A stretch of DNA of 7,114 nucleotides from an uncultured Methanobrevibacter sp. (GTDB lineage: Archaea; Methanobacteriota; Methanobacteria; Methanobacteriales; Methanobacteriaceae). Shown here piece by piece: positions 1 to 5,620 of the stretch (position 1 is its first letter; every line of letters starts with the position of its first letter). The stretch lies in NCBI GenBank assembly GCA_902795935.1, contig CADBMS010000075.1:1-7114 (forward strand), written 5' to 3'. Position numbers and translations under genes: made by a program. The notes under the pieces are model-generated. The model had not been told where the DNA came from, did not search any database, and was given only the letters and a program-made list of their open reading frames with translations.

Positions 1-217
1 AAAAGGAATGTTAAATCCTGAAGCAGCCACAATAGAAAGAGCATTAGCGCTTTTAAATTACAATGTAAGTAATACTAAAACAATAGATATCATCAAATTT
101 ACAATTGATGGAAAAAATGAAGAATCTATTCAAAAAGAAGTTGAGGATATGTGTCAAAAATTATTATGTAATCCTGTGATACATGATTATGAAATTGAAA
201 TCTCCACCGCACAATAA
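1..217 (+). CDS. purS: FGAM synthetase subunit PurS, 5'-truncated by window edge
   Basis: PurS is the small subunit of phosphoribosylformylglycinamidine synthetase. With PurL and PurQ it converts FGAR, ATP and glutamine to FGAM in cytosolic purine synthesis, probably helping ammonia pass from PurQ to PurL. The visible part carries the family segment GMLNPEAATIERAL near the left end and the C-terminal CNPVIHDYEIEI motif. The reading frame is open to the left edge (first whole codon at position 2, encoding Lys-Gly before the Met at 8). That Met is internal in the family, where the segment normally follows a first beta strand of about a dozen residues. So about 71 residues of an expected 80-90 are present and the true start lies outside the window. 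The stop is TAA at 215-217. It sits 30 bases ahead of purQ on the same strand, an operon-like arrangement. Identification is firm. Confidence 0.93.
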   Translation, partial: KGMLNPEAATIERALALLNYNVSNTKTIDIIKFTIDGKNEESIQKEVEDMCQKLLCNPVIHDYEIEISTAQ

Positions 218-236
218 AAACAGAATTATTACACAG

Positions 237-242
237 AAGGTC
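237..242 (+). promoter_or_regulatory. Ribosome binding site of purQ
   Basis: The sequence GAAGGT ends about five bases before the ATG at 248 and matches part of the archaeal GGAGGTGAT consensus. It supports that ATG as the purQ start and lies in the 30-base gap after purS, consistent with co-transcription. Confidence 0.5.
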
Positions 243-247
243 ATATT

Positions 248-898
248 ATGAAAATAGGAGTAATAAGATTTCCAGGTTCTAATTGTGATAGAGATGTATT
301 TCATGCATTAGAATTAGTTGGAGGAGAACCAGAGTATATTTGGTGGAATCAAAAAAATATTGGCCACCTTGATGCAGCAATAATTCCAGGCGGATTTTCT
401 TATGGAGATCATTTACGTGCAGGAGCAATATCTGCAATAACTCCAGTTATGGAAGGTATTAAAGAACTTGTTAAAGAAGAAAAACCAGTTTTAGGTATTT
501 GTAATGGAGCTCAAATTCTTGGAGAAGTAGGTTTAGTTCCAGGAATATTTACAGTTAATGAAAATCCTAAATTCAATTGTCAATGGACTAAACTAAAAGT
601 TAAAACTACTAGAACTCCTTTTACTAAAGGATATAAAAAAGGTGAAATAATTAATTTACCTATAGCACATGCAGAAGGCAGATACTTCACAGAAAACATT
701 GAACAAGTTAAAGAAAATGACCAAATTATTTTACAATTTACTGATAAAAATCCTAATGGCTCTTTGGAAGCAATTACTGGTGTTTGTGATGAAACTGGTT
801 TAGTTTGTGCAATGATGCCTCATCCAGAACGTGCATGTGAATCTATATTCGGTTCAGATGACGGTTTAATATTCTTTAAAGGAATTGTTAATTATTAA
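248..898 (+). CDS. purQ: FGAM synthetase glutaminase subunit PurQ
   Basis: PurQ is the class I glutamine amidotransferase subunit of FGAM synthetase. It hydrolyses glutamine and supplies ammonia to PurL. The 216-residue protein has the length of stand-alone PurQ in archaea and Gram-positive bacteria. Visible landmarks in order are the N-terminal strand with RFPGSNCDRD (residues 7-16), the oxyanion-type loop IPGGFSYGDHLRAGA (46-60), the nucleophile elbow GICNGAQ with Cys85, and PHPER with His192 and Glu194 completing the Cys-His-Glu triad. All catalytic residues are present, so the enzyme should be active. The start at 248 places the first strand directly at the N-terminus, as is normal for the family, and has a partial Shine-Dalgarno. 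It follows purS by 30 bases. purL is not in the window and must lie elsewhere. Confidence 0.97.
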   Translation: MKIGVIRFPGSNCDRDVFHALELVGGEPEYIWWNQKNIGHLDAAIIPGGFSYGDHLRAGAISAITPVMEGIKELVKEEKPVLGICNGAQILGEVGLVPGIFTVNENPKFNCQWTKLKVKTTRTPFTKGYKKGEIINLPIAHAEGRYFTENIEQVKENDQIILQFTDKNPNGSLEAITGVCDETGLVCAMMPHPERACESIFGSDDGLIFFKGIVNY

Positions 899-902
899 TT
901 TA

Positions 903-922
903 ACTTTTTTAATTTTATATTT
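903..922 (+). terminator. T-rich transcription terminator after purQ (putative)
   Basis: Six consecutive T (905-910) followed by AATTTTATATTT start a few bases after the purQ stop, with no stem-loop. Archaeal RNA polymerase terminates at U-rich tracts without hairpins, so this could end the purS-purQ transcript. The tract overlaps the likely cobA promoter, and in so AT-rich a genome a T-run is weak evidence. Confidence 0.35.
914..921 (+). promoter_or_regulatory. TATA-like box for cobA (putative)
   Basis: TTTATATT fits the archaeal TATA box. A start site about 26 bases downstream (around 944) would give a leader of roughly 12 bases that just includes the AAGGTGA ribosome binding site ahead of the ATG at 956. 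No clear purine-rich BRE precedes it. A second TATA-like stretch at 921-932 would put the start site too close to the ATG to retain the binding site, so the first is preferred. Confidence 0.4.
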
Positions 923-943
923 ATAATTATAACCATAAAATAA

Positions 944-950
944 AAGGTGA
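944..950 (+). promoter_or_regulatory. Ribosome binding site of cobA
   Basis: AAGGTGA lies five bases before the ATG at 956. It is a strong match to the archaeal anti-Shine-Dalgarno complement GGAGGTGAT and fixes the cobA start. Confidence 0.75.
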
Positions 951-955
951 ATTAA

Positions 956-1660
956 ATGGTAGTTCATTTAATTGGAGCGGGTCCTGGAGATCCCGATTTA
1001 ATTACAGTTAAAGCTGTAAAGTTGCTAAATAAATCTGAAGTTGTGATTTACGACAGATTAGCTAACGAAGAAATATTGAAACATGCCCATAATGCAAAAT
1101 TAATATATGTTGGTAAAGAAGCTGGAAAACATTATAAAAGTCAAGATGAAATTAATGAAATCATTATAAATGAAGCTAAAGAATATTCCGAGGTTGTTCG
1201 ATTAAAAGGAGGAGATCCTTTTGTATTTGGTCGAGGAGGGGAAGAAATTTTAGCTTTAAAAAAAGAGGGGCTAAAATGGGACTTAGTTCCAGGAGTTACT
1301 TCAGCAATTGGAGGTCCAACTAGTTTAGGATTACCTGTAACACATAGGGCTGTTGCAACATCATTTACTGTTGTTACTGGCCACGAAGATCCAACTAAAA
1401 AAGAAAAACAAGTTAAATGGGATTATACTGCAGATACAATTATTATTTTAATGGGAATTGGAAATATAAAAGAGAATACTGCTGAATTAATGAGATATCG
1501 AGATCCTAAAACTCCAGTATGTGTTATTGAAAGTGGAACTACAGAAAATGAACGAATAATTACTGGCACATTAGAAAATATTTCACAAAAAAAAATTAAC
1601 CCACCAGCATTATTAGTTATTGGGGATGTTGTGGATATTTACAAAGAAATTTATGAATAA
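956..1660 (+). CDS. cobA: Uroporphyrinogen-III C-methyltransferase (SUMT)
   Basis: This enzyme methylates uroporphyrinogen III at C2 and C7 with two S-adenosylmethionine, giving precorrin-2, the branch point to sirohaem, cobalamin and coenzyme F430. The 234-residue protein is a complete single-domain SUMT of the tetrapyrrole methylase fold. Landmarks are the N-terminal signature VHLIGAGPGDPDLIT (residues 3-17), YDRLA (32-36), the glycine-rich RLKGGDPFVFGRGGEE (82-97) that binds SAM, GVTSAIGGPTSLGLPVTHR (113-131), TVVTGHE (138-144) and ILMGIGN (164-170). It is not fused to HemD or to a CysG-type dehydrogenase domain; hemD is a separate gene 30 bases downstream, in the same order as the CobA-HemD fusions known in some bacteria. 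A strong AAGGTGA site sets the start. An A9 run inside codons 211-214 does not break the frame. Identification is firm. Confidence 0.97.
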   Translation: MVVHLIGAGPGDPDLITVKAVKLLNKSEVVIYDRLANEEILKHAHNAKLIYVGKEAGKHYKSQDEINEIIINEAKEYSEVVRLKGGDPFVFGRGGEEILALKKEGLKWDLVPGVTSAIGGPTSLGLPVTHRAVATSFTVVTGHEDPTKKEKQVKWDYTADTIIILMGIGNIKENTAELMRYRDPKTPVCVIESGTTENERIITGTLENISQKKINPPALLVIGDVVDIYKEIYE

Positions 1661-1678
1661 GTACTTCATTACTTAATT

Positions 1679-1684
1679 AGGTGA
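1679..1684 (+). promoter_or_regulatory. Ribosome binding site of hemD
   Basis: AGGTGA sits six bases before the ATG at 1691 and matches the archaeal consensus, confirming the hemD start and showing separate translation initiation within the cobA transcript. Confidence 0.75.
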
Positions 1685-1690
1685 ATTTTC

Positions 1691-2470
1691 ATGTCAGATG
1701 AAATTGTTGTTATAACTCGTCCAAAAAATCGTTCACAAGCTGCAGTAGATATTGTAACTAATTTAGGAGGTATTGCTAAGGTAGTACCTACTTTAGAGTT
1801 AAAAATTGTTTGTTCTGAAAAGTTATTATTATTATTTGAAAAATTAAATGAATTAGATTGGTTAATATTCACATCACCTACTGCTGTTAAGTCAGTATTT
1901 CAGTTTTATCCTAAAATAAGAGAAAAACTTAATTCAAAATGTAAAATAGGAGTTATTGGACCTAAAACTGCGAAATGTGTTGAATCATATGGATTAAAAT
2001 GTGATTTAATACCTGAAAACTATACTGCTGAAGGTTTACTTGAAGAATTCGAAGCCCGTAATCTTAAAGGTAAATTAATTGGTATACCTCGAACAATGTC
2101 TGCACGTGAAGTTCTACCTAAAGAATTAATTAAACGAGGTGCGAATGTCATTGTTGCTAAAGCATATGAATCTGACATTCCTGCAAACAAAACGAAAATA
2201 AATGAATTAATTAATTGTATTAAAAAATATGAAATTGATGCAATAACATTTACTAGTCCTTTAACGGTTCATAATCTTTTTAATGATTTAAATGACTTTG
2301 ATAAAAAAGAAGTTATTGAAAAGTTAAAAAGTGATAAAATTTATGTTTCAGCTATTGGACCCATTACAGGTAATGTGCTTAAAGAATATGGTATTGACCC
2401 TATAATTCCTGAAAAATATACAGTTGAAGATATGTTATATGAATTATTTAAAGAAATGAATAAAAATTAA
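1691..2470 (+). CDS. hemD: Uroporphyrinogen-III synthase
   Basis: HemD closes hydroxymethylbilane to uroporphyrinogen III with inversion of ring D, supplying the CobA substrate. The family is poorly conserved, but the pattern is clear: N-terminal VVITRPKNRSQA (residues 6-17), WLIFTSPTAVKSVF (57-70), GVIGPKTAKCVESYG (87-101), GIPRTMSAREVLPKEL (131-146), AKAYES (156-161), AITFTSPLTVHNLF (184-197) and SAIGPITGNVLKEYG (220-234). Tyr159 lies where the family keeps its conserved tyrosine. The FTSP/V-x-x-x-F and IGP/YG/ENYT-EKYT elements occur twice, at about 60-120 and 186-250, reflecting the two similar lobes of the HemD fold, between which the active site lies. At 259 residues it is of normal length. 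The start has a good AGGTGA site. Position just after cobA strongly supports the call. Confidence 0.94.
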   Translation: MSDEIVVITRPKNRSQAAVDIVTNLGGIAKVVPTLELKIVCSEKLLLLFEKLNELDWLIFTSPTAVKSVFQFYPKIREKLNSKCKIGVIGPKTAKCVESYGLKCDLIPENYTAEGLLEEFEARNLKGKLIGIPRTMSAREVLPKELIKRGANVIVAKAYESDIPANKTKINELINCIKKYEIDAITFTSPLTVHNLFNDLNDFDKKEVIEKLKSDKIYVSAIGPITGNVLKEYGIDPIIPEKYTVEDMLYELFKEMNKN

Positions 2471-2482
2471 GTGTTGATTAAT

Positions 2483-2776
2483 ATGGAAAAATCAGATAAA
2501 ATTATTATTTGGCCAGCATATATTGATTCTGATAAAACTCAAAAAGAAGGTAGGAAAATATCAAAAGAAAATTCCGTTAAAAATCCTAAAATAGAAGAAA
2601 TTAGTAAAGCTGCTAAAAAGTTGAAATTGGAACCTGAAACTAAGATTAATGCGTCATATTCCAAATCATGGTGGGAAAATAGTGGTAAAGTATTAATTAC
2701 TTTAAATGAGTCTTTAACAAAAAGAGAAGCACTTATAAAAATAAGTAATATTATTAAAAATTCTAGAAACAAGTAA
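2483..2776 (+). CDS. srp19: Signal recognition particle 19 kDa subunit SRP19
   Basis: SRP19 binds the tips of helices 6 and 8 of 7S RNA and helps Srp54 join the signal recognition particle that targets proteins to the membrane. It occurs in archaea and eukaryotes, not bacteria, so it points to an archaeon. The 97-residue protein begins with the family motif IIIWPAYIDSDKTQKEGRKI (residues 6-25), followed by SVKNPKIEEISKAAKKL and YSKSWWENSGKVLI near residues 60-73, equivalent to the conserved Pro/Arg-rich RNA-contact region. Basic residues abound. I prefer ATG 2483, which puts WPAYID about nine residues from the N-terminus. An in-frame GTG at 2471, directly abutting the hemD stop, would add four residues (MLIN). 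Neither start has a good Shine-Dalgarno, suggesting coupling to hemD translation. An opposite-strand reading frame here is a shadow. Confidence 0.93.
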   Translation: MEKSDKIIIWPAYIDSDKTQKEGRKISKENSVKNPKIEEISKAAKKLKLEPETKINASYSKSWWENSGKVLITLNESLTKREALIKISNIIKNSRNK

Positions 2777-2801
2777 TATTAATTCATTAATTTTTATTTT
2801 A

Positions 2802-4241
2802 ATGATGGGAAGAATAAAATTGAAAACTATTTTACCTTTAGAAATGGAACTATTATTGAATAAAGCTCATGAACTGGTATTATCTTCTGAAGACATTAAA
2901 ATTTATAGTCATATTGATTGTGATGGGATAAGTTCTGGTGCAGTGTTATCTTCAATGTTAGATTCTTTAAATAAAGAACATGAAATTGAGTTTATTAGTT
3001 TAGATAAAATTGATGATTTAGAATTAAATCATGAATTAACAATATTTTCAGATTTAGGTTCTGGGCAGCATGTTGATAATTTATCCAGCTCTTTATCCAA
3101 TATTCTTATTTTAGACCATCATCCATCAGTTAGATCAAAAAATTTTAATAAAACAAAGGTATCTGGTAATTTTTTAGAAGTTAATCCTAATTTTTTTGGT
3201 GTTGATGGTAGTACTGAAATTTGCGGTGGAGGTCTTTGTTATTTACTTGCTAGAACTTTTGGTTATAGTGATTTAAGTTGGTTAGGTGTTTTAGCAGGTG
3301 TTGGAGATATGCAAAATACCCATACAGGTAAATTTTTTGGTTTGAATAAATTTATTCTTCAAGAAAGCGTTAATCTTGGCCAAGTTAAGGCATTCAATGA
3401 TTTATCTATTTACGGTAGGCAAACACGACCATTATTTATTGCTTTATCATTTTTTGGAGATTTTCCATTACCTACAACCAATAATAAAAAAGAATGTATT
3501 TTATTATTAGAAGAATTAGGTATTAATATTAAAGATGGTGATTATTATAGAACTCTTAGTGATTTAACTCAAGATGAAAAACAAAAATTATTCTCAGAAC
3601 TACTTAAAATGTTAAGTAAAGAAGTTCCTCGAAAATATGTTAAACATATACCTAAATTGATTTTAGGCGAATCTTATGAATTTTTACATGAAGAACCATA
3701 TACTGTTTTGAGAGATGCTAGTGAGTTTTCTAGTGCCATTAATGCATGTAGTCGTAATAATAATGCAGATGTAGCATTTAGAATATTAAAGGGCAATAGA
3801 AGTGATGCATTAGATGAAATGGAACTATTATCTAAAAATCATAGGCAGTATCTTGCTCAGAAAATTGGTTCTTTTGAAGATGATGTAGATAAAATTAAAC
3901 ATATGTCTAATCTCCAATATTTTGTAGATTATAATATTAGAAGTGAAGTGATTGGAACTATTGCTAGTATGGTTCTAAGTTATGCTGATTGGAGAAAACC
4001 AATACTTGCATTTACACCTGTTAATAATGAAAATGATACTCTTAAAGTGTCTTTGAGATGTTCTAGATTATTATCTTATGAGGGTATTCATTTTGGTAAT
4101 ATTATTAAAGAGGTTTCTAGAAAAGTAGGTGGTAATGGCGGGGGTCATTCTGTTGCATGTGGTGCGTATATTCCTCCAAATAAACAAGACGAATTTTTAC
4201 ATATATTAAACCTAACTTTAAATGATAAATTAAATATATAA
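2802..4241 (+). CDS. Archaeal RecJ/Cdc45-like DHH-DHHA1 phosphoesterase
   Basis: This is a DHH-superfamily, probably metal-dependent, single-strand nuclease. All catalytic motifs are visible: SHIDCDGISS (36-45; His37, Asp39, Asp41), FSDLGSG (82-88; Asp84), ILDHHPS (103-109; the Asp-His-His motif 105-107), and LAGVGDM (164-170; Asp169). The C-terminal DHHA1 substrate-binding domain ends with GGNGGGHSVACGA (443-455). Archaeal relatives include M. jannaschii RecJ-like proteins and the GINS-associated nuclease (GAN) of Thermococcales, which belong to the Cdc45/RecJ group. At 479 residues it lacks the extra C-terminal OB and other domains of bacterial RecJ. Intact motifs argue for an active nuclease, unlike eukaryotic Cdc45; polarity and DNA/RNA preference cannot be read. 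The start is uncertain: tandem ATGs at 2802 and 2805 and an in-frame TTG at 2820 all lack a clear ribosome binding site. It lies 25 bases after srp19, probably in the cobA operon. Confidence 0.88.
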   Translation: MMGRIKLKTILPLEMELLLNKAHELVLSSEDIKIYSHIDCDGISSGAVLSSMLDSLNKEHEIEFISLDKIDDLELNHELTIFSDLGSGQHVDNLSSSLSNILILDHHPSVRSKNFNKTKVSGNFLEVNPNFFGVDGSTEICGGGLCYLLARTFGYSDLSWLGVLAGVGDMQNTHTGKFFGLNKFILQESVNLGQVKAFNDLSIYGRQTRPLFIALSFFGDFPLPTTNNKKECILLLEELGINIKDGDYYRTLSDLTQDEKQKLFSELLKMLSKEVPRKYVKHIPKLILGESYEFLHEEPYTVLRDASEFSSAINACSRNNNADVAFRILKGNRSDALDEMELLSKNHRQYLAQKIGSFEDDVDKIKHMSNLQYFVDYNIRSEVIGTIASMVLSYADWRKPILAFTPVNNENDTLKVSLRCSRLLSYEGIHFGNIIKEVSRKVGGNGGGHSVACGAYIPPNKQDEFLHILNLTLNDKLNI

Positions 4242-4259
4242 AAATAAACTGAATAATGA

Positions 4260-4267
4260 TTATATTT
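4260..4267 (+). promoter_or_regulatory. TATA-like box for the winged-helix regulator (putative)
   Basis: TTATATTT in the 69-base gap after the DHH gene would place transcription start near 4290, about 20 bases ahead of the ATG at 4311. A T7 run at 4284-4290 in the same gap could also end the upstream transcript. The AT-richness of the gap limits confidence. Confidence 0.4.
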
Positions 4268-4310
4268 ATTGTTTTATGTAAAATTTTTTTATGTTATATG
4301 GTTTGATAGT

Positions 4311-5099
4311 ATGAAAGTTTTTAAAAATAAAGGTGAACTAACAAGGTTTCAAATTTTAGGTGAAATTGCTCGTAGTCAACCGCATTTAAGGCAAAAAGAT
4401 ATTGCTGAACAGTTAGGTATAACTATTCAAGCAGTTTCTGAAAACATTAAAACACTTGTTGAAGAAGGTTATATGGAAATTGGTGATGGTCGTTCTAATT
4501 ACAAAATCACTAAAGAAGGTGTTGAACGTATTAAACGTGAAGCTAAGATACTTAAAAATTATTCTGAAGATATTATTGATATTATGAATAGTTATAAAAC
4601 TATTTGGCCAGCAATTGCTACTGAAAATCTTGAAGAAGGAGAAACAGTAGGTATTTATATGGAAAATGGCATATTATATGCATCTCATGAAAAAGCTTCT
4701 GCTTATGGTGTTGCTTTAATATCTGTTGATGAAGGAGAAGATGTTGCTCTTGAAAGTTTAAGTGGAGTTATTGATGTAAAACGAGGTGTTGTGACAATTA
4801 TTGTTTTACCTACTATTAAAGATGGAGGTTCTAGAGCTACTGATTTAGATCGTATTAAAGAAATTTATGAAACTGGTTTTGACCGTGTTGGTATTATGGG
4901 TACAGTTGCACGTGCTGTTGCTAATAAATTAAATTTACCTATTAATTTTGAGTTTGGTTTAGCAGAAACTAGCATTATTGCTTCTCAAAAAGGCCTTGAT
5001 ACATTGATTTTAACTGTAGGTAAAATGCGCAACAATTTAATTTTAAAATTCGAAGAGAAAGGAGTTCAATATACTCTTGAAGATGTTAGAATATATTGA
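4311..5099 (+). CDS. Winged-helix transcriptional regulator with unassigned C-terminal domain
   Basis: The N-terminal 75 or so residues (262 numbering) form a MarR/TrmB-like winged helix: helix 1 around LTRFQILGEIARSQ, then LRQKDIAEQLGITIQAVSEN as the helix-turn-helix, NIKTLVEEGYMEI leading to the wing, and NYKITKEGVERI. It should bind DNA in the cytosol. The remaining 185 residues have no fold I recognise. They contain VDEGEDVALESLSGVIDVKRG, an acidic TDLDRIKEIYETG, and IMGTVARAVANKLNLPINFEFG, likely an effector or dimerisation domain. There are no membrane segments. I believe orthologues are conserved at this position in other Methanobacteriales and uncharacterised. The start is ATG 4311, where homology-like sequence begins; an upstream TTG at 4269 would add a hydrophobic 14-residue tail read from promoter sequence and is unlikely. 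A loose GGTTTGAT (4300-4307) precedes the ATG. It converges with the ACT gene 21 bases away. Target genes are unknown. Confidence 0.82.
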   Translation: MKVFKNKGELTRFQILGEIARSQPHLRQKDIAEQLGITIQAVSENIKTLVEEGYMEIGDGRSNYKITKEGVERIKREAKILKNYSEDIIDIMNSYKTIWPAIATENLEEGETVGIYMENGILYASHEKASAYGVALISVDEGEDVALESLSGVIDVKRGVVTIIVLPTIKDGGSRATDLDRIKEIYETGFDRVGIMGTVARAVANKLNLPINFEFGLAETSIIASQKGLDTLILTVGKMRNNLILKFEEKGVQYTLEDVRIY

Positions 5100-5100
5100 A

Positions 5101-5122
5101 TTTTATTTTTTTAAATATTTTT
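5101..5122 (+). terminator. T-rich terminator after the regulator gene (putative)
   Basis: Directly after the TGA stop at 5097-5099 comes a T-dominated stretch with runs of four, seven and five T broken by A. This suits intrinsic archaeal termination on the + strand. It fills the whole gap to the convergent ACT gene. Confidence 0.55.
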
Positions 5123-5546
5123 ATTGATTAAATTCACTTATATCAAAAAAAGGAATATTTGCTTTTTTTAAAACCATTATTAATTGGTCTAAATCATCAG
5201 TTCGAAGCAATAATATTGCTTTTTCTGAATGAACTGTTACAGCATACAAATATTCTAAATTTATATCATAATCATTAAGAACTTTCAATATACTTGTTAA
5301 ACCACCAGGTTGATCTTGCATTTCTACAGATACTACTTCATTTATTTTTACTAAGAAATTATTATTTTCTAATATTTTTTGGGCTTTTTCAGGTTCTGGA
5401 ACAATTAATCTTAATATACCAAAATCTGATGTGTCTGCTATAGTTAAGGCTCGTATATTTATTCCATTTTTAGCTAAAATATTTAATGCTGTGTATAATC
5501 TTCCTTTTTTATTTTCTAAAAATATTGATAATTGTTTTATTTTCAT
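5121..5546 (-). CDS. Tandem ACT-domain protein, probable amino-acid sensor
   Basis: This 141-residue protein consists of two ACT domains and nothing else. The first (about 1-67) begins KQLSIFLENKKGRLYTALNIL and continues NGINIRALTIADTSDFGILRLIV; the second (about 68-141) has EMQDQPGGLTSILKVL, NINLEYLYAVT-like DINLEYLYAVT, and ILLLRTDDLDQLI. The G-R-L and P-G-G-L turns after strand 1 are where ACT domains typically bind amino acids at dimer interfaces. Such proteins commonly sit beside PaaK-type ligases, as here, and may sense an aromatic or other amino acid; the ligand is not readable. I chose ATG 5546 because GGTGG (5559-5555) lies eight bases upstream as a Shine-Dalgarno. The longer ATG at 5561 would use that site as codons and has none of its own. 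It follows the ligase by 74 bases on the same strand. Confidence 0.9.
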   Translation of the reverse strand: MKIKQLSIFLENKKGRLYTALNILAKNGINIRALTIADTSDFGILRLIVPEPEKAQKILENNNFLVKINEVVSVEMQDQPGGLTSILKVLNDYDINLEYLYAVTVHSEKAILLLRTDDLDQLIMVLKKANIPFFDISEFNQ

Positions 5547-5554
5547 GAAGAAAT

Positions 5555-5559
5555 CCACC
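5555..5559 (-). promoter_or_regulatory. Ribosome binding site of the ACT gene
   Basis: On the - strand GGTGG(AT) lies eight bases before ATG 5546. It overlaps the longer in-frame start at 5561 and so decides between them in favour of the shorter protein. Confidence 0.65.
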
Positions 5560-5603
5560 ATTATAATAATTCATAACATATACTTAATTTAACAAATAAT
5601 AAT

Positions 5604-5615
5604 TTAACTAGTTAA
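5604..5615. repeat. 12-base perfect palindrome between ligase and ACT genes
   Basis: TTAACTAGTTAA is a perfect inverted repeat without spacer, five bases past the ligase stop. It could be an operator or a weak end-of-gene structure, but short palindromes are frequent in AT-rich DNA. Confidence 0.35.
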
Positions 5616-5620
5616 TAGAA

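Noticed and set aside
1587..1595. A9 run in cobA that could be a slippage or frameshift site
   Set aside because: The frame continues intact to the normal family end (LLVIGDVVDIY), so there is no need for recoding, and such runs are expected at this base composition.
1669..1872. Open frame of 67 codons on the - strand
   Set aside because: It lies antisense to the hemD start, has low-complexity Asn/Ser/Phe composition typical of a shadow of AT-rich coding sequence, and shows no motif.
2539..2772. Open frame of 77 codons on the - strand resembling a hydrophobic protein
   Set aside because: It is the complement of srp19; its apparent hydrophobicity comes from reading Lys/Glu-rich codons in reverse.
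4269..4310. N-terminal extension of the regulator from TTG 4269
   Set aside because: The 14 added residues (hydrophobic, rich in Phe and Tyr) are translated from the promoter-like gap, and the TTG has no ribosome binding site.
4242..4310. Imperfect inverted AT-rich words around the regulator promoter as an autoregulatory operator
   Set aside because: The arms mismatch and contain almost only A and T, so they are not distinguishable from background.
4848..5099. Faint resemblance of the regulator's GTVARAVANKLNLPINFEFG stretch to glycine-rich parts of the NrpR nitrogen-repressor domain
   Set aside because: Only scattered Gly/Val/Pro positions agree and the overall architecture differs (no duplicated domain); a profile comparison would be needed before claiming a relation.
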